Positions 17,524 to 26,339 of a stretch of DNA of 64,000 bases are shown piece by piece (within the stretch, counting starts at the first letter, position 1; the number at the start of each line of letters is the position of its first letter). The stretch is from Candidatus Saccharimonadota bacterium (GTDB lineage: Bacteria > Patescibacteriota > Saccharimonadia > Saccharimonadales > Saccharimonadaceae). The DNA is taken from contig UNSL01000004.1 in NCBI GenBank assembly GCA_900555265.1, positions 14,173 to 78,172 on the forward strand, in the 5' to 3' direction. Made by a program: the position numbers and the translations under genes. The notes below the pieces were generated by a model that saw only the letters and a program-made list of their open reading frames with translations, ran no database searches and was not told the DNA's origin.

Positions 17524-18837
17524 ATGAGAAAACAAATTTTTGAGACTTTAAGATTGGAAAAAATCGTTGGCGGCGGGCAAGCCATCGGGACGCTTGACGA
17601 CGGCCGCAAAGCGTTCGTCTGGGGAGGACTGCCGAAAGAACTTGTAACGATTCGCGTGACAAAGAAAAAATCGCACTTCGTCGAGGGAATAGTTACGGAG
17701 ATTATCGAGAAAAGCCCAGAGCGAATTACGCCGCGGGACGAAAATAGCTATTTAAGCACCAGTCCTTGGCAAATAATGCCGATGTCCAGCGAGCAATCAT
17801 ACAAAGCGCTGCTAATCAAAGAGGCTTTTTTACTTCACAACATCACATTGCCTGAAAAAATCAAGGTATTTTCTGACGGCGTAGAATTTAATTATCGCAA
17901 CAAAGTTGAATTCAGTTGGTTCGGCGACAAAACGGACGACGACGAAAAGGAAACTCTGGACTTGGCGTTTTTCAAGCGTGGCAGCAAGGGAAAAGTTGTC
18001 GTCAACGGAACCAGCTTGGCACACCCGAGCATAAATAAATTGGCAATTGAAATCCGCAACCTCTTACGAACAAAACCAATTGTCGCGCGCCAACTAAAAA
18101 CACTCCTGATTCGCTCAGATCAACAGGGAAACGCCGTCTGGCAATTGTACGTAAAAGATAAGATAGAAAACCTGATTTCCGAGGACGAAGCCAAATTATT
18201 ATCAGCCAAAGGTGGCGAAATAATCTATTCCGACCCCAAAAGTCCAGCCAGCAGAATCACCGAACGCTTGAACAAATTCGGCGACACGACGCTGAGCGAC
18301 ACGATTTTAGGCGTCACCTTCAACTACGCTTGCGAAGGGTTTTTCCAAGTCAACATTCCCGTCTACGAAAAAGCCCTGAGCGATATGAAAGCGTGGATTA
18401 ATTGCAATAAAAAAATGCCGACACTCGACCTTTACTCTGGCGTTGGGACAATTGGTTTGACAATTGGAGGCGATGACGTGACGCTCGTGGAGATTAACGA
18501 GCATGCCGTCGCGGAAATGCAGAGGAATATTGTCAAGCTGAATCGACCGAACGCCAAGGCGATTTTGGCGCCGAGCGAAAAATCTCTGGAATATATAACG
18601 GGCGAGCAAATTGTCATCGTTGATCCGCCGCGCGCTGGACTTCACGCGGACGTTACTAATAGACTGCTGGAAACTGAGCCGCCTAGGATTATTTATCTGA
18701 GCTGCAATCCTGTCACGCAAGCGCGAGACGTCAGCCTACTTCAGGAAAAATACGAAATCGTGCATCATCAAGGCTACAATTTCTTCCCGAGGACGCCGCA
18801 CATTGAGCACCTTGTGGTTTTGGACAAGAAAGCGTAA
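17524..18837 (+). CDS. 23S rRNA/tRNA (uracil-5)-methyltransferase, RlmD/TrmA family
   Basis: A 437-residue RNA m5U methyltransferase. An N-terminal TRAM-like RNA-binding domain (about 5-65) is followed by the central domain (NYRNKVEFSWFG) and the C-terminal Rossmann domain with LDLYSGVGTIGLTIG, IVIVDPPRAGLH and the catalytic Cys in IIYLSCNPVTQARD at about 394. The iron-sulfur cysteines of classical RlmD are missing; the equivalent region reads STSPWQIMPMSSEQ. TATAAT at 17510-17515 ends 8 nt before the ATG. Whether the target is rRNA or tRNA is open. Confidence 0.9.
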   Translation: MRKQIFETLRLEKIVGGGQAIGTLDDGRKAFVWGGLPKELVTIRVTKKKSHFVEGIVTEIIEKSPERITPRDENSYLSTSPWQIMPMSSEQSYKALLIKEAFLLHNITLPEKIKVFSDGVEFNYRNKVEFSWFGDKTDDDEKETLDLAFFKRGSKGKVVVNGTSLAHPSINKLAIEIRNLLRTKPIVARQLKTLLIRSDQQGNAVWQLYVKDKIENLISEDEAKLLSAKGGEIIYSDPKSPASRITERLNKFGDTTLSDTILGVTFNYACEGFFQVNIPVYEKALSDMKAWINCNKKMPTLDLYSGVGTIGLTIGGDDVTLVEINEHAVAEMQRNIVKLNRPNAKAILAPSEKSLEYITGEQIVIVDPPRAGLHADVTNRLLETEPPRIIYLSCNPVTQARDVSLLQEKYEIVHHQGYNFFPRTPHIEHLVVLDKKA

Positions 18838-18846
18838 TCTATAGCC

Positions 18847-19224
18847 ATGAAGACTAGAATATTAAAGCAAGCTACGTTTAGAGGAATTATTCCTTTTGTT
18901 ATAATGTCGGCATTAGCTCTCATAATGACATATCAAAAAATTGACCCGTCACAAACTAAGGGAACATTCTTAACTGGCGTCATAATATCCATAGTTGCGG
19001 CCGCATCTGTAATATACGACATTGAAAAATGGTCATTACTTAAACAATCCGCCATACATTTTATCGTCATGATATTGACAATTTTTCCTTGTTTATTAAT
19101 AAGTGGCTGGTACGAGTTAAGCTCGTTCGCAGACTACTTGAAAGTATTCGGAATATTTTTACTATGCGGTTGCGTTTTCTGGACTATAGGATATTTCGTT
19201 TTTGGCAAATTACTGAATAGGTAG
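18847..19224 (+). CDS. DUF3021-like four-helix membrane protein
   Basis: A 125-residue protein with four membrane helices and the DUF3021-type segment VIYDIEKWSLLKQSAIHF between helices 2 and 3. The family is often linked to regulators or exporters; no activity is known. It follows the methyltransferase by 9 bp and is probably co-transcribed with it. It is more AT-rich than its neighbour. Confidence 0.75.
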   Translation: MKTRILKQATFRGIIPFVIMSALALIMTYQKIDPSQTKGTFLTGVIISIVAAASVIYDIEKWSLLKQSAIHFIVMILTIFPCLLISGWYELSSFADYLKVFGIFLLCGCVFWTIGYFVFGKLLNR

Positions 19225-19232
19225 ACAAGTTA

Positions 19233-21545
19233 CTACCGAACAATTCGTCGACCAGCCCAGCGAGCAATGAATAGCTGGGCTAACATCGCTACGACAATTG
19301 CGCCAGCTGCTGGCCACATTATGAACAAATTTGGCACGGTAAAGTCGAAGAAGTCGCGCAGGAATCCAAAGCTAAAGCTTCCAGCCGCTATGATGATCAC
19401 CGATAGAAGATAAAGCAAGCGAGCATGCTTGGCAGATTTATCGATAGTTACGTCCAGCATAATTCCCACCAAGAACACCAAATATACGCCGAACAAAGTC
19501 GCGGTAAGCACGGTCATCGTTGCGACTTCTGCAGCGTGGCCGGGGAACATAACAGAGGTAATCCAATAGGTGAACGCGACAGTCACGCCAGTAATTAAAG
19601 CAATCGGCGTAACAGCCAGCAAAGTATCATGCCAAAATCTCTTCGGATTTATTCGATGCTTCGGAACGGGTGGAAACAGCGTCCACATAAGAGTCGGCAT
19701 AGTCACCAGAAAAATATTCATAAACGTAATGTGGCGCGGCGAATACGGATAATTCATATTGATGAGAATCGTCGCAAGAAGAAGCGTCACGCCGTAAATA
19801 ATTTTATGGAAGAACAAAACAGCGATGACTTCGATTGCTTGCATGATTTGATTGCCCAATTTCATTCCCATCGGCAGAGAAGTGAACGAATTGTTAAGCA
19901 ATATAATGTCGGAAACTCGACGAGAAGCCGGCGCGCCAGCGTACATTGCCACACCGAGGTCGGCCTTTTTCAGCGCCAAAGCGTCATTCACGCCGTCGCC
20001 AACCATACCGGTGAATTTTCCGGATTGCTGGAATCGATTGATCAAGCGCTCTTTTTGGTCTGGCAAAACTCTGGCAAAAATCGTGTAAGTATCGGCAGCC
20101 TTATTAAATTCATCTTCGCTAAGCGCCGCCAAATCTTCGCCTAAAATCGCCTTTTCTGGATGTTTAATTCCAGCCTCCTTAGCGATGTATTGAACTGTGC
20201 GCGGATTATCGCCAGAGATTACGCGAATAGTTACGCCTTGGCGCTGCAAAAAATCCACCGTTTCAACAACGCCATGACGCAGAGAATTGCGCAGAACAAC
20301 CGCACCAATTGCTGTTCCAGAACCGTTTTTCAAGTCTTTCAATTTGGTTTTATCGTCCGAAAATTCAGCCAACATCAACACGCGCAAACCGTTGTCAGCC
20401 CAATCATTCAGCTTCTTCTGAGTTTCCTTATCCACTGGCGCCAACTTCGACACGAACTCTGGCGCGCCCATCATTAACGTCCGAATTTCGCCATCAATAT
20501 TCGCCCTCACGCCAGCCATTTTACGCGCCGACGAAAACGCCATCACTTCCAAAACTTTCGTATTTTTTGGCGACGTAGCTTCCGCCAAAATCGCACGACC
20601 AGTGATATTACCGCCACTGGTTTCATGAGCAATTAACGCCGCAAAGCTGGCAATGTCAGAGTCTGAATAGTCATTTTCATCACCGAAAGCCTCTACCCGC
20701 TCCAGCGTAACTTCATCACTAGTCAAGGTGCCTGTTTTATCTACTGCCAGCAAATTCAAAAGTGCCATGGCTTCAATTGCTGACAATTTCTGCGGCAAGA
20801 CTTTCGCCTGGGCTAGTCTCAGTGAACCGAACGCCAAAAGCAGAGAGCTTGCCAACAATAAACCTTCCGGCACAACCGTAACCGCCGCCGAAGTGATGGT
20901 TTTTAAGATAACGACGACATTATCGCCAGAGAAATAATAGACAATAGCAATAAGTAGCGACAGGACAATTGCGCCGTAAGTCAAGAAGTAAATTGCGCGC
21001 CAAATCGCCAATTGCAAAGGTGTGAGTTCTGGTTTGTAACGCTTCAGAACTTGGCTAATCGCGCCAGCTTTCGTGTCGTCACCAATCGCGATTACTCGCG
21101 CCGTACCTTCACCAGCCAAAACCGTAGTCGCCGCCAACACGACATCGCCGTCCTTTTTCTCAATCGACGCAGACTCGCCAGTCAACATACTTTCATTCAG
21201 CTCTAAGCCTTTCGACTCAATAACTTTCGCGTCTGCAGGTAGTTCGTCGCCAGCCTGAATAAGAATCTCATCGCCAATCTTAAGCTCGTCATAACCGACC
21301 TCGACAACATTTCCGTCTTTTAACAATCGAGCTTTCGGCGCGCTCATCAGCTCCAATTGCCGCAAAACTCGCTTGGCCCTTAACTCCTGAATAATGCCAA
21401 TCGTCGAGTTTACGACAATCACCACCGAGATAAACCACGCATCACGATATTCGCGAACATAAACCAGCGCGCCAGCCAACAGAAAAATCACTACGACGAT
21501 AGGTGAAAGTAGGTTTCGCTTAATAATGTCCAAGTAGTCGCGCAT
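19233..21545 (-). CDS. Cation-transporting P-type ATPase (CtpE-like)
   Basis: A P-type ATPase of about 770 residues. Motifs in order: MLTGESASIEKK (actuator), VVPEGLLLASS (membrane ion site helix M4), LAVDKTGTLTSDEV (phosphorylated Asp), RVISGDNPRT and MVGDGVNDALALKKADLG (hinge). The PEGL motif in M4 and overall size point to the CtpE group, linked to calcium uptake in actinobacteria. I take the start at 21545 because its ATG overlaps the upstream stop codon as TAATG, with AAGGA upstream; a longer reading to 21593 would add 16 residues. Ion specificity is inferred. Confidence 0.88.
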   Translation of the reverse strand: MRDYLDIIKRNLLSPIVVVIFLLAGALVYVREYRDAWFISVVIVVNSTIGIIQELRAKRVLRQLELMSAPKARLLKDGNVVEVGYDELKIGDEILIQAGDELPADAKVIESKGLELNESMLTGESASIEKKDGDVVLAATTVLAGEGTARVIAIGDDTKAGAISQVLKRYKPELTPLQLAIWRAIYFLTYGAIVLSLLIAIVYYFSGDNVVVILKTITSAAVTVVPEGLLLASSLLLAFGSLRLAQAKVLPQKLSAIEAMALLNLLAVDKTGTLTSDEVTLERVEAFGDENDYSDSDIASFAALIAHETSGGNITGRAILAEATSPKNTKVLEVMAFSSARKMAGVRANIDGEIRTLMMGAPEFVSKLAPVDKETQKKLNDWADNGLRVLMLAEFSDDKTKLKDLKNGSGTAIGAVVLRNSLRHGVVETVDFLQRQGVTIRVISGDNPRTVQYIAKEAGIKHPEKAILGEDLAALSEDEFNKAADTYTIFARVLPDQKERLINRFQQSGKFTGMVGDGVNDALALKKADLGVAMYAGAPASRRVSDIILLNNSFTSLPMGMKLGNQIMQAIEVIAVLFFHKIIYGVTLLLATILINMNYPYSPRHITFMNIFLVTMPTLMWTLFPPVPKHRINPKRFWHDTLLAVTPIALITGVTVAFTYWITSVMFPGHAAEVATMTVLTATLFGVYLVFLVGIMLDVTIDKSAKHARLLYLLSVIIIAAGSFSFGFLRDFFDFTVPNLFIMWPAAGAIVVAMLAQLFIARWAGRRIVR

Positions 21546-22033
21546 TAGCTTGTCCGAATCCTTCTGTAACTGAACCTTGCTCCAACTCGCCAATTTCCGT
21601 ACGCGTCAGAATCAAATTGATATATCTCGCCATTTTTCACTTCAGAAATCAAAACCAAGGCAGGATTATACGGCGCCAAAGTTTTATAAAAATGCAAATC
21701 TTCATCAGTAACGTGCCTTCTTCCAGGAAAAACTTCGCGGAATTTGCGTTTGCCGATATCTTCAAAATATCGCGGCTGACCTTTTGGTGGAAGAAATAAT
21801 TCCGCACGCATACCCATTCGAGAAATTATCTTTTTAACGTCAGATAAAATCAACGGCGAAGTCGCCTCCAAATACATCATCAGCTGCTTTTTATTCGTCA
21901 AAAACACCGACGCCTTAGCCGTGCGACTAACATCAGCGTGCCACAAAATTATCGACTGAACATCAATTGGAAAACCAAATTTTTCCTTAGCAATTCGCTC
22001 CAGTGCCAGCTCGTCGTACGTCGCCTTATTCAT
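21545..22033 (-). CDS. Conserved-type protein of unknown function coupled to the P-type ATPase
   Basis: A 162-residue soluble protein I do not recognise. It contains alternating beta and helical stretches (VQSIILWHADVSRTAKASVFLTN, LMMYLEATSPLILSDVKKII), a region GRRHVTDEDLHFYKTLAP and ends with YGNWRVGARFSYRRIRTS. Its stop overlaps the ATPase start by one base (TAATG), so translation is probably coupled and the product may act in the same process. The start ATG at 22033 is followed by MNKATYDELALERIAKEKFG, a typical soluble N terminus. Confidence 0.75.
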   Translation of the reverse strand: MNKATYDELALERIAKEKFGFPIDVQSIILWHADVSRTAKASVFLTNKKQLMMYLEATSPLILSDVKKIISRMGMRAELFLPPKGQPRYFEDIGKRKFREVFPGRRHVTDEDLHFYKTLAPYNPALVLISEVKNGEIYQFDSDAYGNWRVGARFSYRRIRTS

Positions 22034-22313
22034 AGATAATATTTTACCATTTTTTTATGAGGTGCGCGAGATGGCAAAGATGTGAAATCTAATAACCAAC
22101 CTGCCTGGTCGATTTGACTGCTTGACGGGAAATATCCAAGTGGCTTTTACCCTTAAACGCGTCTTCTGGATGTTTTTCATTCCAAGCGTCGACATTTTCT
22201 TCAGTACAATCTTTAATGGCATGATTAACACAAAACTCAAGTCGCTTAATGCTTTGGGTATTAGCAATTTTGATATTGCGTTCTGAAGACTGCCGACATG
22301 GTAGAATAAAACT

Positions 22314-25300
22314 ATGGATTTCAATACTCGTTACGCTAAATTAAACGATAATCAACGACAAGCAGTCGACTACATTCACGGATCGCTTTTGGTAATTGCT
22401 GGGCCAGGAACGGGGAAAACCGAGCTTCTAAGTATGCGTACCGCCCAAATCCTAAGACAAACCGACACTTTGCCAAACAGTATTTTATGTCTAACGTTTA
22501 CAGAAAGCGGCGCCACGAACATGCGCCAACGACTCCGCCAGATTATCGGTGAGGATGCGTATAAAATTGCGATTCATACATTTCACAGCTTCGGCACAGA
22601 AATCATCAATCAACATCGCGAGTATTTTTTCCGTGGCGCCGACGCTCAGCCGGTTGACGAATTGACGCAATATCAAATTATCTCTGGAATACTCGAAGAA
22701 CTTGATTGGCGAAATCCATTAAGCGCGAAAAACAATGGGGAATTTGTCTACATCAAAGACTTCATCCGCATTATTTCTGAGTTCAAGCAAAGCGGCTTAA
22801 CGCCGTCAGAATTACGGGCAATTATTGAGGACAATCAAAGCACAATCGCCGAAATTGCGCCAGACATTCAGCAAGTATTTTCCGCCAAAATATCGAAAAA
22901 GACAATCGAAATGTTTGCGCCGATAGCTGAGAAAATTGCCAATTTAGCCGCCAAAAATCCTGACGAGAAAAACTCAAAATTGCCAGCCTCAATCACGCCA
23001 TACGCCAACGTTTTGGCGCTGAGCATTGTGCACGCCACCCAGGAAGCGATTGACGAAAACTCAACCAAGCCGCTGACTGCTTGGAAAAATAAATGGTGTG
23101 AAAAAAATGCCAATGGCGAATTTGTCCTGAAAGATTTTACCGCCGCAGAAAAATTATCTGCCGCAATTGACGTTTACGAGAAATACGTAAATATTTTATC
23201 CGAACGCTCGTTATTTGACTACGACGACATGATTTTATCCGTTATTCAAGCCTGCGAATCTCACCCAGAACTGCGCGCAAATCTCCAAGAGCAATTCCAA
23301 TTCATCATGGTCGACGAGTTCCAGGACACAAATTTGGCGCAATTACGATTATTGTTCAATTTGACCAGCGAGAACGACGATAATCCAAACATCATGGCAG
23401 TCGGCGATGACGACCAAGCAATCTTCAGCTTCCAAGGCGCAGACGTGGGCAACATCCATCGTTTCCGCCAGCATTATCACGACCCAAAAATTATCGTTTT
23501 GACCGACAATTATCGTTCCGCCGAGAACATTTTATCCTCAGCACGAGACGTTATCACCCAAGGCGCGGATCGACTGGAAAACACGATCGACGGACTATCA
23601 AAGCAATTGACCGCACACGCAAATAGCGAAGGCTCAAAAGTCGAAATCCAAGAATTCTCATCTGTTGGCGAAGAGCGAGCGGGAATTGCCAAACAAATTG
23701 CTAAGCTGATAAAAAATGGCGAGAAACCAGAAAACATCACGATTATTGCGCGCCACCATAAAGAACTCATTGAAATTCTTCCGCATCTTTATAAGGAAAA
23801 TCTTTTTGTTAATTACGAGCGCCACGACGACATTCTAGAGCAAGACATAATCCAAATTCTGGACAAATTAGCGCGAACTGTCGTGGCGATTAGCCAGAAT
23901 AATTTGGACGTTGCCAATAGTCTACTACCGGAAATTACGGCTCATCCAGCGTTTGGATTTTCTGCGCTGGACATCTGGAAATTGAGCCTTCAAGCTTACA
24001 AAAATCGGCAATTGTGGCTGGAAAGTATGTTGGCAAATAGCGTATTTAAGGAATTTGCAAAGTGGCTTTTGGAGCGCGCTAAAGACGTGCCGAATCTGCC
24101 ATTGGAAGAGCAATTGGACAATTTATTAGGCTTAACTAACGATGAAAGCGGCGATCTTCAAGTCAATTCTCTCGCCAATTTCTATTTCTCGCCAGAAAAG
24201 CTAGATAAAAACCCAGAAGCATATCTGACAATTCTGGAAAGTTTGCGTACTTTGCGTCAAAAACTTCGCGATCGAATCACCGATAAAAACCCAACTCTGG
24301 AAGATTTTTTGGAATTTATTGATCTGCATATTTCAACAAAAACTCGCTTAACGCAAATTCGCACGCACGCAAGTTCACTCAGCGGCGCCATAAACTTAAT
24401 GACCGCCCATAAATCCAAAGGTCTGGAATTTCCGCACGTTTTCGTGATTGGGGCAATTGACAGCGCTTGGGGCGAGAAGGTTCGTTCACGCAGCCGAGCT
24501 ATCCGATATCCCGCAAATCTCCAGCTTCAGCCAGCGGGCGCCACTTACGACGAACGACTTCGGCTATTTTTCGTGGCGATGACTCGCGCCAAAACCACAT
24601 TGACCATGGCTTATTCTCAAACCAACGATTCTGGTAGCGACACGATAATTGCCAGTTTCTTGACGAATTGCACGCCGACCGTCATTCCGACCAGCGACGA
24701 TCCAGCGGAACAAATTGAACTCGCTGAAACCGACTGGACGACACGACTAACTTCGCCGATTGTTCCAGAATTAAAGGATTTATTGGCGCCAGCGCTGGAA
24801 ACATACAAGCTTTCCGCGACGCATTTGAATAATTTCCTCGACGTTTCACGTGGCGGACCGCAGAATTTCTTATTGAACAATTTGCTACATTTTCCATCCG
24901 CCAAAAATTCCGCCGCAGCTTACGGAACTGCGATTCACAGCAGCCTTCAGCAAGCACATTGCTCATTAAGCGCCGATCACCAATTGCCAAGCACCGAACA
25001 AATCCTCCAATTTTTCCAAAAATCCCTCGAGAGCCAACATTTGCCAGCGGACGATTTTCAATTGTATTTGGATAAAGGGAAGTCGGCTTTAACTGCGTTC
25101 TTAAACGCCAAATCTTCAGATTTTCACGAAACGGATTTGGCGGAATTGGACTTTTCAAACCAAGGCGTAATTATAGATAACGCCAGATTGACCGGTAAAC
25201 TTGACGTTGTCGACATCGACAAGCAAAATAAAACCATCTTCGTAACGGATTATAAAACTGGCAAGCCGGCGCATTCTTGGAAAGGTTCGGCCGATTACGA

Positions 25301-25610
25301 GAAAATCAAACTTCATAAATATCGTCAGCAATTGATGTTCTATCAGCTGCTGGTCGAGCATTCACGCGATTATAGCAATTTCACGTTTACCGGTGGGCGA
25401 CTGCAATTTGTCGAGCCAGACATGAAGACCGGCGATATTCTCAGCCTGGAAGACACATTCTCCAGCGAAGAATTATCCGAATTCGCGAAACTCGTAAACA
25501 TCATTTGGCGAAAAATTACCACGTTAGATCTGCCGGATATTTCTGGCTATTCGGCGGATTATAAGGGGATGCTACAATTCGAAAAAGACCTGCTGGCGGG
25601 CGAAATATAA
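22314..25610 (+). CDS. UvrD/Rep-type helicase fused to RecB-family nuclease
   Basis: A 1098-residue single-chain helicase-nuclease for double-strand break processing. Helicase motifs: QRQAVDYIHG (Q), AGPGTGKTE at 29-38 (I), LTFTESGATNMRQRL (Ia), MVDEFQDTN at about 331 (II), VGDDDQAIFSFQGAD (III), VLTDNYRS (IV), LMTAHKSKGLEFPHVF (V) and LRLFFVAMTRAK (VI). The C-terminal 220 residues carry the PD-(D/E)XK nuclease: YGTAIHSSLQ, ARLTGKLDVVD, VTDYKTGKP at about 978 and YRQQLMFYQLL. No AddB, RecC or RecD gene lies nearby. The layout resembles AddA or AdnB acting alone. A TATAAT-like box is not obvious; the start is supported by the Q motif position. Confidence 0.92.
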   Translation: MDFNTRYAKLNDNQRQAVDYIHGSLLVIAGPGTGKTELLSMRTAQILRQTDTLPNSILCLTFTESGATNMRQRLRQIIGEDAYKIAIHTFHSFGTEIINQHREYFFRGADAQPVDELTQYQIISGILEELDWRNPLSAKNNGEFVYIKDFIRIISEFKQSGLTPSELRAIIEDNQSTIAEIAPDIQQVFSAKISKKTIEMFAPIAEKIANLAAKNPDEKNSKLPASITPYANVLALSIVHATQEAIDENSTKPLTAWKNKWCEKNANGEFVLKDFTAAEKLSAAIDVYEKYVNILSERSLFDYDDMILSVIQACESHPELRANLQEQFQFIMVDEFQDTNLAQLRLLFNLTSENDDNPNIMAVGDDDQAIFSFQGADVGNIHRFRQHYHDPKIIVLTDNYRSAENILSSARDVITQGADRLENTIDGLSKQLTAHANSEGSKVEIQEFSSVGEERAGIAKQIAKLIKNGEKPENITIIARHHKELIEILPHLYKENLFVNYERHDDILEQDIIQILDKLARTVVAISQNNLDVANSLLPEITAHPAFGFSALDIWKLSLQAYKNRQLWLESMLANSVFKEFAKWLLERAKDVPNLPLEEQLDNLLGLTNDESGDLQVNSLANFYFSPEKLDKNPEAYLTILESLRTLRQKLRDRITDKNPTLEDFLEFIDLHISTKTRLTQIRTHASSLSGAINLMTAHKSKGLEFPHVFVIGAIDSAWGEKVRSRSRAIRYPANLQLQPAGATYDERLRLFFVAMTRAKTTLTMAYSQTNDSGSDTIIASFLTNCTPTVIPTSDDPAEQIELAETDWTTRLTSPIVPELKDLLAPALETYKLSATHLNNFLDVSRGGPQNFLLNNLLHFPSAKNSAAAYGTAIHSSLQQAHCSLSADHQLPSTEQILQFFQKSLESQHLPADDFQLYLDKGKSALTAFLNAKSSDFHETDLAELDFSNQGVIIDNARLTGKLDVVDIDKQNKTIFVTDYKTGKPAHSWKGSADYEKIKLHKYRQQLMFYQLLVEHSRDYSNFTFTGGRLQFVEPDMKTGDILSLEDTFSSEELSEFAKLVNIIWRKITTLDLPDISGYSADYKGMLQFEKDLLAGEI

Positions 25611-25629
25611 AAATTATTCTAGTATATTG

Positions 25630-25658
25630 TTGCATTTTTTTATAATTAGTGTTATTAT
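25630..25658 (+). promoter_or_regulatory. Promoter of cassette B
   Basis: TTGCAT (25630-25635), 17-bp spacer with ATTAGTG at its end, TATTAT (25653-25658), and a downstream TGCTTT in the position where A and D have AGCTTT. Confidence 0.8.
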
Positions 25659-25677
25659 AATAAATGCTTTATTGGTA

Positions 25678-25734
25678 GAGCCGATTTCATATCGTGCTCT
25701 CCAGGAGCATGGTTGAGAAGTCGGCTCTTTTCTT
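25678..25734 (+). promoter_or_regulatory. Leader hairpin of cassette B, possible attenuator
   Basis: GAGCCGA (25678-25684) pairs with TCGGCTC (25721-25727); an inner GTGCTC/GAGCAT hairpin lies within. TTTTCTTC follows, which resembles a weak terminator. A second perfect hairpin, CGCCGTA/TACGGCG (25737-25754), precedes the SD of the small gene. Confidence 0.55.
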
Positions 25735-25773
25735 CACGCCGTATAGTTACGGCGCAGAAAGAGGTGAAAACTC

Positions 25774-25935
25774 ATGCCTACGTGGACCGATGCCGATCGC
25801 GATAGGGCGATCAGCAAAGGTAAAGCTGGAGGTAAGCTCTCTGACTGGGAGCGAAAAAAGCTTGAGGAGGCAGTGAAGGTCAATAATCGCGGCGATGACG
25901 CCGCTGATGCCCTGAAGAAGCAGGACCATCACTGA
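25774..25935 (+). CDS. 53-aa charged protein of cassette B
   Basis: A small hydrophilic protein of 53 residues, starting MPTWTDADRDRAISKGKAG and ending in DALKKQDHH. It is dominated by charged residues and a predicted amphipathic helix around LSDWERKKLEEAVK; there is no signal peptide or membrane segment. GAGGTG (25761-25766) is a proper SD before the ATG at 25774. I do not recognise it. The basic GKAGGK stretch could contact the structured RNA that follows in the same transcript, but that is only a guess. Confidence 0.7.
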   Translation: MPTWTDADRDRAISKGKAGGKLSDWERKKLEEAVKVNNRGDDAADALKKQDHH

Positions 25936-25978
25936 CCCTCAGGATGACGGTCATAGATCTTAATCTATCTATGGGAAA

Positions 25979-26249
25979 GTTGATTTAGAATCAACAAAAG
26001 GGTGTCCGTCCACCCCTGGGCCTGATTCCCCAGCCGGTAATCCGGAAAAGAATCAAAGGGATGTGCGACCTGGAGTCCCTCTCTCTCGTACGAGAGAGAG
26101 GAGAGGGTTCGACTCCCTCCATGTCCGCCATCCGGCAATCGAAAAACCTAACGCTGTCGAGCGCCTCAACGGCGGCGTTCAGGTTCATCAATACTCCCCG
26201 CTAGACAATGACGTCTAGCAACGTGAGCCGGCACGTGGAAGTATTGATG
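25979..26249 (+). ncRNA. Ornate structured RNA in the 3' part of cassette B
   Basis: In order: a perfect 7-bp hairpin (25979-25995), GGGTG/CACCC (26000-26015), CTGGG/CCCAG (26016-26033) whose loop TGATTC (26023-26028) pairs with GAATCA (26050-26055) to make a pseudoknot around a CCGG/CCGG hairpin (26034-26045), the tRNA-like element (26059-26130), an ACCTAACGC/GCGTTCAGGT stem, and a three-way junction closed by the 10-bp stem CATCAATACT/AGTATTGATG (26186-26195 with 26240-26249) holding GCTAGAC/GTCTAGC and ACGTG/CACGT hairpins. The 458 bp between the small gene and dus contain no credible gene. Confidence 0.7.
26059..26130 (+). ncRNA. tRNA-like structure with encoded CCA but no anticodon loop
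   Basis: Acceptor GGATGTG (26059-26065) pairs over 7 bp with CATGTCC (26120-26126), using two G-T pairs, followed by discriminator G and CCA (26128-26130). A short D-like arm GAC-CTGGA-GTC (26067-26077) keeps the GG pair. The T arm is canonical: GAGGG, loop TTCGACT, CCCTC (26103-26119). In place of an anticodon arm there is a 22-nt perfect palindrome (26079-26100), a 9-bp stem with a GTAC loop, which cannot give a 7-nt anticodon loop. It therefore looks like a tRNA mimic comparable to the tRNA domain of tmRNA or to viral 3' ends, not a decoding tRNA. Confidence 0.6.
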
Positions 26250-26339
26250 TTTTCTAATTTTCGGGTTCGCGAGTTCACTCGTGGTAGTTTTTCTCACCGT
26301 TGAGATCAACTCCGAGCAGAACCGCTCGAGCCCGCCACA

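Noticed and set aside
22089..22300. Protein-like open frame on the minus strand upstream of the helicase gene (ends ...HLDISRQAVKSTRQVGY)
   Set aside because: The amino-acid pattern looks real, but there is no ATG, GTG or TTG start in frame and an upstream stop lies inside the helicase gene. It may be a remnant; too weak to annotate.
26059..26130. The tRNA mimic as a decoding tRNA, tRNA-Sec, or the 3' end of tmRNA
   Set aside because: No 7-nt anticodon loop can form in the palindromic arm, no long variable arm fits tRNA-Sec, and no tmRNA 5' end or tag frame is found in the preceding sequence.
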